The notes under the pieces are model-generated. The model saw nothing but the letters and a program-made list of their open reading frames with translations. It made no database searches and was not told the origin of the DNA. Below, piece after piece: positions 8,927-20,057 of a DNA stretch of 64,000 nucleotides (the first letter of the stretch is position 1; each line of letters begins with the position of its first letter). Where the stretch lies: NCBI GenBank assembly GCA_026991885.1, contig JALXAQ010000238.1:36232-100231 (forward strand), in the 5' to 3' direction. The DNA comes from Thiotrichaceae bacterium. Lineage in GTDB: Bacteria; Pseudomonadota; Gammaproteobacteria; Beggiatoales; Beggiatoaceae. The position numbers and the translations under genes were made by a program.

Positions 8927-9132
8927 GTTTTCTTATTTTATCCCGATCAAATCGCACTTGTGGCGTACAAATTACATCCATTTTGTACGCCTGTGGCTCA
9001 CAATGAATTTTGGATTTGGATCAAGCGCCACGTATATCACCCGGTTTACCGTCGACGGAAAACCCGTCTATGGTAAACCTGCCTATAGAGTTATCTGATA
9101 ACAAACAAGATTGGATTTTATGAAGATTTAAA

Positions 9133-9169
9133 TGTAGGGTGGGTTTCGCTCCGCTCTACCCACCCTACA
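9133..9169. repeat. GTAGGGTGGG hairpin repeat
   Basis: Perfect 12-bp arms TGTAGGGTGGGT / ACCCACCCTACA flank a 13-nt loop. It lies downstream of the minus-strand phosphomannomutase gene and may act as a 3' hairpin. The repeat at 55751-55803 shares the outer GTAGGGT end. Confidence 0.85.
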
Positions 9170-9229
9170 AAAAAATACTTAACTATTTTTTCAAGAGGGA
9201 CAAGTCTATTGACTAAATGACTTGAAAGA

Positions 9230-10609
9230 TCAAAACGGCAAAATTAAGGAACTATCTATTGCCAAAAACTGCTGACGGAATTGTTCAGAAATCGCATCCA
9301 GTGCCGCTTGGTTGTCCGCTTCAAAACGAATGACTAAAGAAGGTGTCGTATTAGATGCGCGTACTAATCCCCATCCCTCCTTAAAATCCGCCCGTATGCC
9401 GTCAACCGTCGCAATTTCCGCTCCTTCAAACTGAAAACTGTTGCGGATTTTGTCCATCAACTCATAATGTTCACCAAATTCGGCCAATTCTAGCTTTAAT
9501 TCGGGAGTGTTCACCGCGTCAGGTAGAGCAGCAAAGACTTTTTCGGGGGGGCGTGCGTCTTTAGATAAAATTTCTAACAGACGAGCAGCCGTATATAAAG
9601 CATCATCAAAACCATACCAGCGTTCTTTAAAGAAAATATGCCCGCTCATTTCGCCGCCCAGTAAGGTGCCCGCTTTTTTCATTTCTGACTTGATCAGAGA
9701 ATGTCCCGTTTTCCACATTTTGGGCTTGCCGCCCTGCTGTTTAATCGCATCGTGTAAATGCCGAGTACATTTGACATCGTAGATAATTTCTGCGCCTGGA
9801 TGACGTTTTAATAAATCTGTGGCATATAAAATCATTTGACGATCTGGCCAAATGAGTTTGCCTTTGGCATCAACCACGCCTAAACGATCACCATCCCCAT
9901 CAAATGCTAATCCTAAATCGGCACCTTCTGCTTGTACGACTTTGATCATCTCTTTCAGATTTTCAGGCATACTCGGATCAGGGTGATGATTGGGAAAGTT
10001 TCCATCAACTTCACAAAATAATTCAATGACTTCGCAACCTAATGCTTTGAGGAGTTTCGGTGCTAAGACGCCCGCGACGCCATTGCCACAATCTACCACG
10101 ACTTTAAATGAACGCGCCAATTTAACATCATCAGTGATACGATTGATATAAGCATCACCAATGTCAATCGTTTCTAGTGTGCCACTGCCTGTGACTAAAT
10201 CACCGGTTTCTAAGCGGTTTTTTAAGCCTTGGATGCGTTCCCCTGAGAGGGCTTCTCCGCCAATCATAATTTTTAAGCCATTATAATCGGGCGGATTATG
10301 GCTGCCTGTCACCATCACGCCGCTGCCAGTGTTTAAATGAAATGTGGCAAAATAGAGGGCGGGTGTGGGTACTAGGCCGATGTTTATCACATCGCGCCCT
10401 GTGGCTTGTAAGCCTTTAATCAAGCTTTCTATTAATTGAGGCCCTGATAAGCGTCCATCACGGGCTACCACAATTTTTTGTTGTTTTGAGGCGGCAGCTT
10501 CGCTGCCTATCGCTTGTCCTATTTGTTCAACAATGGCAGGCGTGAGGGCGTTTTCGTCTAGCTGTTCACTGACAATGCCGCGAATGTCATAAGCTCTGAA
10601 TATGGACAT
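9230..10609 (-). CDS. algC: Phosphomannomutase/phosphoglucomutase (AlgC/ManB type)
   Basis: A 459-residue alpha-D-phosphohexomutase. It begins with the substrate-entry motif FRAYDIRG and carries the catalytic phosphoserine loop TGSHNPPDYNG (about 106-116). The metal loop is DGDGDRLG (about 239-246), the sugar loop GGEMSGH, and the phosphate loop RASNTTP. It interconverts Man-6-P/Man-1-P and Glc-6-P/Glc-1-P for nucleotide-sugar supply. It is 22 nt downstream of the Pgm gene on the same strand, so the two form a likely operon for polysaccharide or glycogen metabolism. Confidence 0.93.
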   Translation of the reverse strand: MSIFRAYDIRGIVSEQLDENALTPAIVEQIGQAIGSEAAASKQQKIVVARDGRLSGPQLIESLIKGLQATGRDVINIGLVPTPALYFATFHLNTGSGVMVTGSHNPPDYNGLKIMIGGEALSGERIQGLKNRLETGDLVTGSGTLETIDIGDAYINRITDDVKLARSFKVVVDCGNGVAGVLAPKLLKALGCEVIELFCEVDGNFPNHHPDPSMPENLKEMIKVVQAEGADLGLAFDGDGDRLGVVDAKGKLIWPDRQMILYATDLLKRHPGAEIIYDVKCTRHLHDAIKQQGGKPKMWKTGHSLIKSEMKKAGTLLGGEMSGHIFFKERWYGFDDALYTAARLLEILSKDARPPEKVFAALPDAVNTPELKLELAEFGEHYELMDKIRNSFQFEGAEIATVDGIRADFKEGWGLVRASNTTPSLVIRFEADNQAALDAISEQFRQQFLAIDSSLILPF

Positions 10610-10631
10610 AATTGTGCTTGAAAAGTTTGTT

Positions 10632-12320
<1,689 letters not shown>

Positions 12321-12399
12321 TCAATTAATCTTTTAAGGCTGATAAAAAAAATGTGTTATATGATAACTCGCAACTTTTTACCATTGATGCTATTATAAT

Positions 12400-12428
12400 A
12401 TTAAGTCCAAGATAAATCTTGGACTCCT
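12400..12428. repeat. GTCCAAG-family palindrome
   Basis: Core GTCCAAGATAAATCTTGGAC is followed by TCCTCTAAA, matching the extended unit. It lies between divergent pgm and higB-like genes. Confidence 0.9.
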
Positions 12429-12459
12429 CTAAATAGCATCAACAGCATCATAACAATTT

Positions 12460-12813
12460 ATGAATGAAGTTCACTTTTACAAAACGGAATCAGGAGATTG
12501 CCCAATTGAGCAATTTCTAAATTCACTGACTGGTAAACAAGCGCAAAAAGTGCTTTGGGTACTACAACTCCTTGGTGATGCCTCCGTACCACCTGCCCAG
12601 TATTTTAAAAGACTACCAGATACAGACGATATTTGGGAAGTTAGAGTGCCAATGGGGCATGACATATTTGAATTATTGGGTTTTATGGATGAGCAATTGA
12701 TGGTTTTGAATCATGCTTTTCAAAACCCCACTGAGAAAAACCAGTTACAAGAAGAAGTCAAAATTGCCGAATCACGCAAACAAGAGTACCTTAATCGGAA
12801 ACCCTTATTATGA
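12460..12813 (+). CDS. HigB/Gp49-like (RelE superfamily) toxin
   Basis: A 117-residue protein with the phage-derived Gp49/HigB pattern: N-terminal FYKTESGDCPIEQFL, then YFKRLPDTDDIWEVRV and a C-terminal HAFQNPTEKN, close to the usual HAFxKKTQKTP. Toxins of this type cleave mRNA on the ribosome. Its stop overlaps the start of the downstream HTH gene by 4 nt (ATGA), typical of translationally coupled toxin-first higBA modules. Confidence 0.85.
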   Translation: MNEVHFYKTESGDCPIEQFLNSLTGKQAQKVLWVLQLLGDASVPPAQYFKRLPDTDDIWEVRVPMGHDIFELLGFMDEQLMVLNHAFQNPTEKNQLQEEVKIAESRKQEYLNRKPLL

Positions 12814-13085
12814 ATGATTTAAATAATTACATTAGTCATCGCAAACAAAAGGATAAGGAATTTGCCTATGGTTTTGATGAGGGTTATCAGGCGTTTAAAA
12901 TTGGTACACTCCTTCGTCAAGGCCGCGAACTCTTAGGATTAACCCAAGAGGAGATAGCGATTAGGCTACGTACCAAAAAGTCTGCGATTTCTAGAATGGA
13001 AAATCATGCCGAAGATATGAGTCTATCGACTCTAGGAAAAGTGGCCACTGCATTGGGCAAAAAAATTGAGATTGAATTAATTTAA
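12810..13085 (+). CDS. XRE-family HTH antitoxin (HigA-like)
   Basis: A 91-residue protein with a helix-turn-helix at about 36-88: LLRQGRELLGLTQEEIAIRL, then KKSAISRMENHAEDMSLSTL. This is the antitoxin and autorepressor partner of the preceding HigB-like toxin. The start overlaps the toxin stop. Confidence 0.85.
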   Translation: MNDLNNYISHRKQKDKEFAYGFDEGYQAFKIGTLLRQGRELLGLTQEEIAIRLRTKKSAISRMENHAEDMSLSTLGKVATALGKKIEIELI

Positions 13086-13090
13086 GGAAT

Positions 13091-13118
13091 TAAGGAGTCC
13101 AAGATTTATCTTGGACGT
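13091..13118. repeat. GTCCAAG-family palindrome
   Basis: The core GTCCAAGATTTATCTTGGAC abuts the start region of lolC and covers the place where its ribosome-binding site would be expected. The hairpin could limit or set lolC translation. Confidence 0.9.
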
Positions 13119-13125
13119 CAAACAT

Positions 13126-14367
13126 ATGTTTAAACCATTCCCTTTTTATATTGGCTTGCGCTATACTCGCGCAAAACGCCGTAATCATTTCATTTCTTTT
13201 ATATCTTTGAGCTCTATGCTCGGCATTGCCTTAGGGGTGACTGCTCTCATCACAGTATTATCGGTGATGAATGGTTTTGAAAAGGAATTACGTTCTCGCA
13301 TGTTGGGTATGTCGGCGCATGTCGTGGTTAATGCTGAGAAACAATGGAGCGATTGGCAACCGATTCTAAAAGAAATCCAAGCACGCCCCCATGTGACGGG
13401 GGTAGCGCCGTTTATACAGGGGCAGGGTATGGTTAGCTATCAGAAAAATGTCGAAGGCGCGTTTTTGCAAGGTATTTCTCCAAAATTTGAGCCCCAAGTT
13501 TCTCAAGTCAAAGAGAAAATGATTGCTGGTAGTATAGATAATCTGAAAGCCGGAGAGTGGAAAATCGTGTTAGGTAAAGAATTGGCACGCGCACTCGGTG
13601 TTTGGATAGACGATAAAATTACCTTAGTTGTGCCACAAGCATCCGTCACGCCTGTTGGATTATTGCCCCGTATGAAACGCTTTACGGTGGAAGGTATTTT
13701 TAGCGTCGGTATGCATGAATTTGATAGCGGTTTAGTGTTATTGCATCTTGCCGATGCTGCCAAATTGTTACGAATGCCGGTGGGTAGTATTCATGGATTA
13801 AATGTCAAATTGGATGATATGTTTAGAGCGGCTTCATTTAGTCGTGATTTGAATAAGGAATTTAATTATTACAGTTATGATTGGACTTATCGCCATAAGA
13901 ATTTTTTTGAAGCGATAAAAATGGAAAAAACGGTGATGTTTGTGATTTTGACCCTGATTGTCGCGGTGGCAGCCTTTAATATTGTTTCTACTTTGGTTAT
14001 GGTTGTGACTGATAAACAGGCAGATATTGCTATTTTGCGGACTTTAGGGGCAACGCCTGGCACCGTTATGGCGATTTTTATTGTGCAAGGCGCGTTAATT
14101 GGCATATTTGGCACCTTATTAGGATTAGGGGGGGGGATCAGTTTAGCCTTGAATATTGAAACGGTGGTGCCAGCGATTGAACACTTTTTTGGCGTTCGAT
14201 TTTTATCATCCGATGTGTATTACATCAGCGAGTTACCATCTGATTTACGATGGTTTGATGTGTATTACATCAGCGGATTATCTTTAATCATCAGTTTATT
14301 GGCTACAATCTATCCCGCTTGGCGTGCGTCACGTACTCATCCTGCGGAGGCGTTACGTTATGAATAA
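13126..14367 (+). CDS. lolC: Lipoprotein-releasing ABC transporter permease LolC/LolE
   Basis: A 413-residue inner-membrane permease. Its N-terminus [22 protein letters not shown] is typical of LolC/E. TM1 is at about 22-45 ([24 protein letters not shown]), a periplasmic domain spans about 50-265, and three C-terminal TM segments end in [18 protein letters not shown]. With LolD it extracts lipoproteins from the inner membrane for LolA. The ATG at 13126 is preferred over a TTG at 13111 inside the repeat. Only one permease gene is present, suggesting a homodimer (LolF type). A 19-bp direct repeat within the 3' part duplicates DVYYIS. Confidence 0.92.
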   Translation: MFKPFPFYIGLRYTRAKRRNHFISFISLSSMLGIALGVTALITVLSVMNGFEKELRSRMLGMSAHVVVNAEKQWSDWQPILKEIQARPHVTGVAPFIQGQGMVSYQKNVEGAFLQGISPKFEPQVSQVKEKMIAGSIDNLKAGEWKIVLGKELARALGVWIDDKITLVVPQASVTPVGLLPRMKRFTVEGIFSVGMHEFDSGLVLLHLADAAKLLRMPVGSIHGLNVKLDDMFRAASFSRDLNKEFNYYSYDWTYRHKNFFEAIKMEKTVMFVILTLIVAVAAFNIVSTLVMVVTDKQADIAILRTLGATPGTVMAIFIVQGALIGIFGTLLGLGGGISLALNIETVVPAIEHFFGVRFLSSDVYYISELPSDLRWFDVYYISGLSLIISLLATIYPAWRASRTHPAEALRYE

Positions 14368-15043
14368 AGCTGTGCTGAATTGTCAAAATGTGCATAAGTC
14401 TTTTAAAGAGGGTAGTCTTTCCGTTGATGTTTTGTCTGGTGTTGATTTGAGTGTCGATCAAGGAGAGCAAGTGGCTATTATCGGCACTTCGGGCTCTGGG
14501 AAAAGTACTTTATTGCATCTGTTAGGGGGATTAGATAATCCAAGCCAAGGTAAAATTTGGGTAGCGGGGCAACTTATGAATAGTTTAAGTCCTGCGAAAC
14601 GTGGTTTATGGCGCAATAAAAATTTAGGTTTTGTCTATCAATTTCATCATTTATTGCCAGAATTTACGGCTTTAGAAAATGTTTGTATGCCTTTATTGAT
14701 ACGGGGATTATCTCCGGCTGAGGCGCAAGATAAGGCAGCCTCTATCCTAACTCAAGTGGGTTTAGTGCAACGTCTTAAACATAAACCCGGAGAACTGTCG
14801 GGCGGAGAGCGACAACGGGCAGCGGTAGCACGGGCACTGGTGACGGAGCCTAAGTGTGTTTTAGCTGATGAACCGACTGGTAATTTAGATCATCGCACTG
14901 CTGAGCAAGTGTATGAGCGTATGCTTGATTTAAATCAAGCCATTGGGACTAGTTTAGTGTTAGTGACGCATGATGCTGGGCTTGCAGAACGGATGGATCG
15001 GAAATTGCGGTTAGTTGATGGGGTGTTGGTTGCCGCAGAATAA
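14360..15043 (+). CDS. lolD: Lipoprotein-releasing ABC transporter ATPase LolD
   Basis: A 227-residue ABC ATPase. Walker A is GTSGSGKST (about 42-50), the signature LSGGERQR and Walker [13 protein letters not shown]. The family-typical [17 protein letters not shown] is present. Its start overlaps the lolC stop by 8 nt, consistent with coupled translation. It powers lipoprotein release together with LolC. Confidence 0.95.
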   Translation: MNKAVLNCQNVHKSFKEGSLSVDVLSGVDLSVDQGEQVAIIGTSGSGKSTLLHLLGGLDNPSQGKIWVAGQLMNSLSPAKRGLWRNKNLGFVYQFHHLLPEFTALENVCMPLLIRGLSPAEAQDKAASILTQVGLVQRLKHKPGELSGGERQRAAVARALVTEPKCVLADEPTGNLDHRTAEQVYERMLDLNQAIGTSLVLVTHDAGLAERMDRKLRLVDGVLVAAE

Positions 15044-15080
15044 TCCCTGTTGTTAATTAAATATAACTGAAAATTGAAAT

Positions 15081-15782
15081 ATGCTTCGTCCCTATTGGAT
15101 ACCTCATAATGCCAGTCCCCACGATTTTCCTGCTTTAGAAGAGGCTTTAGAGCATCCTGATGGATTATTGGCAGTTGGGGGGGATTTAACACCTAATCGT
15201 ATTATTATGGCTTACCGATTAGGCATTTTTCCTTGGTACAATGATAATGAACCCATATTATGGTGGTCACCTAATCAACGATTAGTATTATTTCCTGACA
15301 ATCTAAAAGTCTCACGTAGCTTGCGTAAAACCATTCGTCAAGGTAAATTCACTGTGACTATGGATCAAAATTTTCGGGCAGTCATTCAAGCTTGTGCGGC
15401 TCCTCGGCGCCATCAAGACAGTACTTGGATTACCAAGGAAATGCAGGAAGCCTATTGTCTTTTGCATGACTATGGCTTTGCACATTCCGTTGAATCTTGG
15501 TATGAAGGGCGTTTAGTTGGGGGCTTGTATGGCATTGCCTTGGGTAAAGTATTTTTTGGTGAATCTATGTTTAGCCTTATGAGTGATGCTTCTAAAGTGC
15601 CTTTTGCACACTTTGTGCGCCAATTAGAATGCTGGGGCTATGAATTGATTGATTGTCAAGTGCATACTCAACATTTAGAAAGTTTAGGCGCGGAAAAGAT
15701 TCCGCGTCAAGAATATCGCGCCTTATTAGATCGTTTATGTGAAGCTGCGGGACATACAGGCGTGTGGGAATTTATGCCATGA
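15081..15782 (+). CDS. aat: Leucyl/phenylalanyl-tRNA-protein transferase
   Basis: A 233-residue protein with family motifs FPALEEALEHPDGLLAVGGD, YRLGIFPWYND, WWSPNQRLVL and GGLYGIALGKVFFGESMFS. It transfers Leu or Phe from tRNA to N-terminal Lys/Arg, creating N-degrons for ClpS-ClpAP. It overlaps bpt by 4 nt. Confidence 0.96.
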   Translation: MLRPYWIPHNASPHDFPALEEALEHPDGLLAVGGDLTPNRIIMAYRLGIFPWYNDNEPILWWSPNQRLVLFPDNLKVSRSLRKTIRQGKFTVTMDQNFRAVIQACAAPRRHQDSTWITKEMQEAYCLLHDYGFAHSVESWYEGRLVGGLYGIALGKVFFGESMFSLMSDASKVPFAHFVRQLECWGYELIDCQVHTQHLESLGAEKIPRQEYRALLDRLCEAAGHTGVWEFMP

Positions 15783-16495
15783 GTAATCGTCTCTATTTTA
15801 ATCTCTATGCAACCCCCCCCCATAAATGTAGTTATTTATCAAATAGACTGGCAACAACCGTTTTCATTGAGCCAAGCATTCCTAAAAATGCCTCATTATA
15901 TGATAATCTATCCCAACATGGTTTTAGACGTAGTGGTGGAGATATATATCGTCCAGACTGTTACGGTTGTAATGCTTGTATAGCGGTGCGTCTGCCAGTG
16001 CAACAATTTGTACCCCGTCGCAGCCAACGGCGTGTGTGGCAGAAAAATTCTGATTTAACGGTATCCGCAGTGCCCGCCTTATTCAAACCGGAACATTTTA
16101 ATCTCTATCGTCGTTATCTCGCTGCCCGTCACAAAGGCGATGGCATGGATAATCCAAGCCCAAAGAGTTATATAGATTTTCTCATTTGCGCTTGGGCAAA
16201 GACAAAATTTTATGAATTTCGTCTGGACAAAAGATTAGTTGCAGTAGCGGTTATTGATCATTTTAAACAGGGACTGTCGGCGGTGTACACCTTTTTTGAT
16301 CCTGATTATTCGGCACGTAGTTTAGGTGTCTATGCCATTTTATGGGAAATAGAAGAAACAAAACGCTTAAATCTTGATTGGCTTTATTTGGGGTATTGGA
16401 TTCAGGATTGTCATAAAATGAGTTATAAAGCTGAATATCAGCCACTTGAATATTACTATCAAGAAAAATGGCAACGAGAAGCGAAAATAATATGA
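15779..16495 (+). CDS. bpt: Aspartate/glutamate leucyltransferase (bacterial ATE1-type)
   Basis: A 238-residue protein. It contains [34 protein letters not shown] with the conserved Cys cluster, [13 protein letters not shown] and [17 protein letters not shown], all typical of Bpt/ATE. It adds Leu to N-terminal Asp/Glu. The ATG at 15779 overlaps the aat stop (ATGA), and aat-bpt adjacency is common in gammaproteobacteria, so both N-end-rule transferases are made together. Confidence 0.94.
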   Translation: MSNRLYFNLYATPPHKCSYLSNRLATTVFIEPSIPKNASLYDNLSQHGFRRSGGDIYRPDCYGCNACIAVRLPVQQFVPRRSQRRVWQKNSDLTVSAVPALFKPEHFNLYRRYLAARHKGDGMDNPSPKSYIDFLICAWAKTKFYEFRLDKRLVAVAVIDHFKQGLSAVYTFFDPDYSARSLGVYAILWEIEETKRLNLDWLYLGYWIQDCHKMSYKAEYQPLEYYYQEKWQREAKII

Positions 16496-17349
16496 CTGCA
16501 AAACGATTGGATGGTAAAGCACTTGCCGCACAAAAGCGTCAAATTTTAAAAAAACAAGTAGTTGAGCGTATAGAGCAAGGACTGCGCCCGCCCGGTTTAG
16601 CGGTAGTACTCATCGGGGATAATCCCGCTTCACAAGTTTATGTTCGTCATAAGCGTAATGCTTGTGCAGAAGTCGGGATTCTATCGAAAGCTTATGATTT
16701 ACCTGAAAATACTTCACAAGAGGCACTGTTGGCATTGCTTGATCAACTCAATGAGGATGCTGAAATTGATGGCATTTTGGTACAATTGCCTTTGCCCGCC
16801 CATATTGAGACTGAGTTAGTGATTGAACGTATTGTGCCGCACAAGGATGTCGATGGATTTCATCCCTATAATGTTGGGCGTTTGACTTTGCATGTACCCT
16901 TGTTACTTCCTTGTACTTCAAAGGCGGTGATGACTTTATTGGCTCAGACAGGCGTGAATATCATGGGTTTAGATGCTGTTGTTGTTGGTCAGTCAAATAT
17001 TGCAGGTCGTCCTATCACATTGGAATTATTAGAAGCTAATTGTACTGTAACGGCTTGTCATAAATATACTCGCAATCTCGCCGATAAAGTACGCAATGCT
17101 GATATTGTCGTGGCAGCCGTCGGCAAGCCCCATTTGATTGCGGGTGATTGGATTAAGCCCGGTGCAATTGTTATTGATGTGGGCATTAATCGACTTGATG
17201 ATGGTCGATTAGTCGGCGATGTCGATTTTGCAGCGGCACAACACGCTAGTTGGATTACACCTGTTCCCGGTGGCGTTGGTCCAATGACTGTTGTTAGTTT
17301 GTTAGAAAATACTTTACAAGCGGCACAAGATGATGGACTTCCAAGATAA
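16492..17349 (+). CDS. folD: Bifunctional methylenetetrahydrofolate dehydrogenase/cyclohydrolase
   Basis: A 285-residue protein with the catalytic [14 protein letters not shown] region (Lys of the YxxxK motif). It also has [23 protein letters not shown], the Rossmann segment [11 protein letters not shown], and [13 protein letters not shown] near the end. It interconverts one-carbon tetrahydrofolate forms using NADP. The ATG at 16492 overlaps the bpt stop, so it is translated from the same message. Confidence 0.96.
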   Translation: MTAKRLDGKALAAQKRQILKKQVVERIEQGLRPPGLAVVLIGDNPASQVYVRHKRNACAEVGILSKAYDLPENTSQEALLALLDQLNEDAEIDGILVQLPLPAHIETELVIERIVPHKDVDGFHPYNVGRLTLHVPLLLPCTSKAVMTLLAQTGVNIMGLDAVVVGQSNIAGRPITLELLEANCTVTACHKYTRNLADKVRNADIVVAAVGKPHLIAGDWIKPGAIVIDVGINRLDDGRLVGDVDFAAAQHASWITPVPGGVGPMTVVSLLENTLQAAQDDGLPR

Positions 17350-17366
17350 ATCTGGCCGACTCCTAT
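17336..17366. repeat. Degenerate GTCCAAG-family palindrome (CTGGCCGACTCC subtype)
   Basis: TTCCAAGATAAATCTGGCCGACTCC overlaps the folD stop. The same variant right arm (ATCTGGCCGACTCCT) occurs at 36380-36410, suggesting these two share a recent ancestor. Confidence 0.75.
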
Positions 17367-17407
17367 GACTCCTATCTATCCTACCTAGCATTTTTGGGCT
17401 TCAAATC

Positions 17408-19027
17408 GTGAAAATACAAGACTTGTTTGTGCGTCTAAAAACCTTAAACCAAATTGGCATCGCGCTATCGGCTGAAAAGGATGGAACCCGTTTACAAGAA
17501 ATGATATTGAAAGAGGCTAAACGCATTGCCGACGCGGATGGTGGTACCTTGTACCTCCGTGATAAGGATCAACTCAAATTTGAAATCATGCTGAATGATA
17601 CCCTCAATATCCATAAAGGGGGGACCAGTGGTGTTTCTGTGAAATTACCCTCGTTACCGATGTATAAAGATAACGGTCAGCCTAATTTGGAATTGGTCGC
17701 GGTGTGTGCGGCGTATCATGGTCAGACTATCAATATTTCTGATGCTTACACTAATACAGAATTTGAATTTTCTGGTCCGCACGCTTTTGATAAAGAACAC
17801 AATTATCGTTCTAAATCATTTTTGACGGTCCCGATGAAAAATCACGATGGTGAGGTTATTGGGGTCTTACAATTGATCAATGCGCCCATTACGCGAGAAA
17901 AGACTGATTTTAGTGAATCGGTACAAGAATTAGTAGAATCGCTGGCCTCACAAGGTGCGGTTGCCTTGGTCAATCAACAGTTATTGGAAGAACAACGCCG
18001 TTTTTTTCAAACCTTTATTCAAGTGATAGCGACTGCTATTGATGAAAAATCTCCCCACACGAGCGAACATTGTCAGCGGGTGCCGATATTAACGTTGATG
18101 TTAGCAGAAGCCGCAGCGAAAATCGAAATAGGACCTTTGAAAGATTTTAGCATGACTGATGAGGATCGTGAAGAGTTAAAAGTCGCCGCCTTGTTGCATG
18201 ATTGTGGCAAAATCACAACCCCTGAATATGTCATAGATAAAGCGACTAAACTGAAAACGTTTTTTGATCGCATTCATCTCATAGATACTCGTTTTGAGGT
18301 ACTCAAACGCGATGCTGAAATTGCTTGTTTACGTGAACAACTCGCGGGCGAATCTGTCGATGTTGAAGCGAAGTTGGCACAACAAATTGAAACTTTGAAT
18401 GAGGAACGTGAATTTCTCCACCATTGCAATATGGGTAGCGAATTTATGTCTGATGAACTCAAAAAACGAGTGTTGCAAATTGCTCAACGCCAATGGAAAA
18501 CACCGGATGGTTCAATAGAAAACTTTTTATCTCAAGATGAAATTGATAATCTGAATATCACCAAAGGTACTTTGACACCGGATGAGCGCAAAATCATCAA
18601 TCGTCACATTGATACCACTATCAACATGCTTGAATCTTTGCACTATCCTAAATATCTCCAACATGTGCCAGAATATGCGGGTGGACATCATGAACACATG
18701 GATGGCACTGGTTATCCCAAGAAATTGAAGCGCGAAGAAATGTCTATACCAGCCAGAATTATGGGAATTGCAGATGTTTTTGAAGCGTTGACATCCAGTG
18801 ATCGCCCTTATAATCAAAAACCTAAGCCTTTATCTGAAGCTTTAAGGATTTTAGGTCAAATGAAGAAAGATAATCATCTTGATCCGGATTTATTTGATAT
18901 TTTTATCCATGAAAAAATTTATTTGCATTATGCACAGTCGAAAAACGATAAAGGAAAACCATTTTTAACAGCAGAACAAATTGATGAGGTAGATGTCACA
19001 CAATTGCCGGGTTATAATCCCTTATAG
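17408..19027 (+). CDS. GAF domain/HD-GYP cyclic-di-GMP phosphodiesterase
   Basis: A 539-residue protein starting at GTG. A GAF domain lies at about 20-195 (IADADGGTLYLRD, SFLTVPMKNHDGEVIGVLQL). A phosphohydrolase domain follows with HTSEHCQRV, LLHDCGKITTPE and the HD-GYP signature HHEHMDGTGYP, then ADVFEALTSSDRPY. An insertion of about 100 residues separates HDCGK from the HHE motif, partly coiled-coil (LREQLAG, LAQQIETLNEERE). HD-GYP proteins hydrolyse c-di-GMP. No receiver domain is present, so input is probably a ligand of the GAF domain. Confidence 0.92.
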   Translation: MKIQDLFVRLKTLNQIGIALSAEKDGTRLQEMILKEAKRIADADGGTLYLRDKDQLKFEIMLNDTLNIHKGGTSGVSVKLPSLPMYKDNGQPNLELVAVCAAYHGQTINISDAYTNTEFEFSGPHAFDKEHNYRSKSFLTVPMKNHDGEVIGVLQLINAPITREKTDFSESVQELVESLASQGAVALVNQQLLEEQRRFFQTFIQVIATAIDEKSPHTSEHCQRVPILTLMLAEAAAKIEIGPLKDFSMTDEDREELKVAALLHDCGKITTPEYVIDKATKLKTFFDRIHLIDTRFEVLKRDAEIACLREQLAGESVDVEAKLAQQIETLNEEREFLHHCNMGSEFMSDELKKRVLQIAQRQWKTPDGSIENFLSQDEIDNLNITKGTLTPDERKIINRHIDTTINMLESLHYPKYLQHVPEYAGGHHEHMDGTGYPKKLKREEMSIPARIMGIADVFEALTSSDRPYNQKPKPLSEALRILGQMKKDNHLDPDLFDIFIHEKIYLHYAQSKNDKGKPFLTAEQIDEVDVTQLPGYNPL

Positions 19028-19031
19028 CTTT

Positions 19032-19094
19032 TCGATAGGTTAATATATTTTATTAAAAATACTTGTTATTGATCTGGCAAGTATGTACCATAAT
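19032..19094 (+). repeat. Direct repeat 1: degraded duplicate of the tRNA-Ser promoter
   Basis: About 60 nt near-identical to 19984-20043; a run of more than 30 nt ending in gatctggcaagtatgta is exact. In this copy the -10 box is disrupted (GTACCATAAT in place of GTATAAT). The pair brackets the UPF0175/PIN module. Confidence 0.85.
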
Positions 19095-19177
19095 CTAATA
19101 TTACAGGGACAACACTCACAATTAGCACTATATTTTCCGCTACACGTTGAAATTTAGTTAGCTGGGGATAAAATGAC

Positions 19178-19450
19178 ATGGCACAACCCGTATTAAGTTT
19201 GGAAATACCCCGTCCCATTTTGTTGGCACTTAAAGTTCCCAAAAAACAATGGGCTGAGTACCTACGTCAAACACTTGCTGTTGAGTTTTATCGGGAAGGT
19301 AAACTTTCCCTTGGAAAGGCTAGAGAATTTGCAGGGCTATCTAATAAATGGGAAATGATTCAACTCTTAAATGAACGAAATGTCGATCTGAATTATTCAG
19401 CAGATGACAGCATAGCCGATTTGGAAACCCTTAATAAACTATTACCATGA
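19178..19450 (+). CDS. UPF0175 family antitoxin-like protein
   Basis: A 90-residue protein of the UPF0175 type: EYLRQTLAVEFYREGKLSLG, then KAREFAGLSNKWEMIQLLNE. These small proteins usually precede a DUF3368 PIN-domain gene, as here (4-nt overlap), and are regarded as the antitoxin and DNA-binding part. Confidence 0.85.
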   Translation: MAQPVLSLEIPRPILLALKVPKKQWAEYLRQTLAVEFYREGKLSLGKAREFAGLSNKWEMIQLLNERNVDLNYSADDSIADLETLNKLLP

Positions 19451-19950
19451 CGAAGACTATTAAAGTCGTTTCTGATTCAACACCGTTGATTGCTCTGGCG
19501 CGGATAAATCGGTTTTATTTACTCCAAGAATTATTTGGAGAAATCACTATTCCATCGGCGGTTTACAGCGAAGTGGTCACAGCCAGCAAAGGACGAGTAG
19601 GTAGTGAAGAGCTGAAAAATGCTGACTGGATTCATTGTTGCCAAGTCAGCAATCGTGATCTCGTCACTTTTTTAAATATTTCACTGGACGAGGGTGAAGC
19701 CGAAGCCATTGCCCTTGCTCAGGAAATGGGTGCAGAACTATTGTTAATGGATGACGGTGATGGCCGTCGTATAGCTGAATCCGTGGGTATCGGATTGACT
19801 GGCACAGTTGGGCTGCTTCTTCGTTACTATCAAGGGTATCCTCAAGAGAGCCAAAAAGCATTAGACGAATTGCTGGCTCAAGGATTTCGTTTAAGCAAAG
19901 CGGTATATACAAAGATAGTGGAACAAATACAACAAGAACAACCAGATTAA
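19447..19950 (+). CDS. DUF3368 PIN-domain nuclease (toxin-like)
   Basis: A 167-residue PIN domain. Acidic residues fit the fold: SDSTPLIALARI (first Asp), LDEGEAEAIALAQE (second) and LLMDDGDGRRIAE (third). DUF3368 proteins pair with UPF0175 partners, and the start overlaps the upstream stop (ATGA). It is likely an RNase toxin; the target is unknown. Confidence 0.85.
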   Translation: MTKTIKVVSDSTPLIALARINRFYLLQELFGEITIPSAVYSEVVTASKGRVGSEELKNADWIHCCQVSNRDLVTFLNISLDEGEAEAIALAQEMGAELLLMDDGDGRRIAESVGIGLTGTVGLLLRYYQGYPQESQKALDELLAQGFRLSKAVYTKIVEQIQQEQPD

Positions 19951-19983
19951 AGCCTGCCTTTTCAGTGATCAGTTATCAAAGGC

Positions 19984-20043
19984 TCGATAGGCTATATATT
20001 TTATGAAAAATACTTGTTATTGATCTGGCAAGTATGTATAATG
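19984..20043 (+). promoter_or_regulatory. Promoter of tRNA-Ser (direct repeat 2)
   Basis: A -35-like TTGTTA (20014-20019) is followed after exactly 17 nt by TATAAT (20037-20042), 15 nt before the mature tRNA. The block is duplicated in degraded form at 19032-19094. Confidence 0.8.
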
Positions 20044-20057
20044 GCCATCCCGCCAAT

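Larger units (their letters stand above)
8601..9229. other. 629-nt intergenic region with several palindromes; no credible gene
   Basis: This convergent gap holds an AT palindrome (about 8600-8620), a GTGCAAGG hairpin (8637-8656), a variant GTCCAAAG hairpin (about 8898-8926), a hairpin with arms GGCGTACAAA / TTTTGTACGCC (about 8962-8991), and a GTAGGGTGGG hairpin (9133-9169). An open frame at 8637-9098 begins inside a repeat and has no recognisable protein features. No trace of an ABC-transporter remainder of the upstream gene was seen. Confidence 0.7.

Noticed and set aside
8637..9098. 153-codon open frame
   Set aside because: It starts in a repeat, spans two other palindromes, and has no protein-like features.
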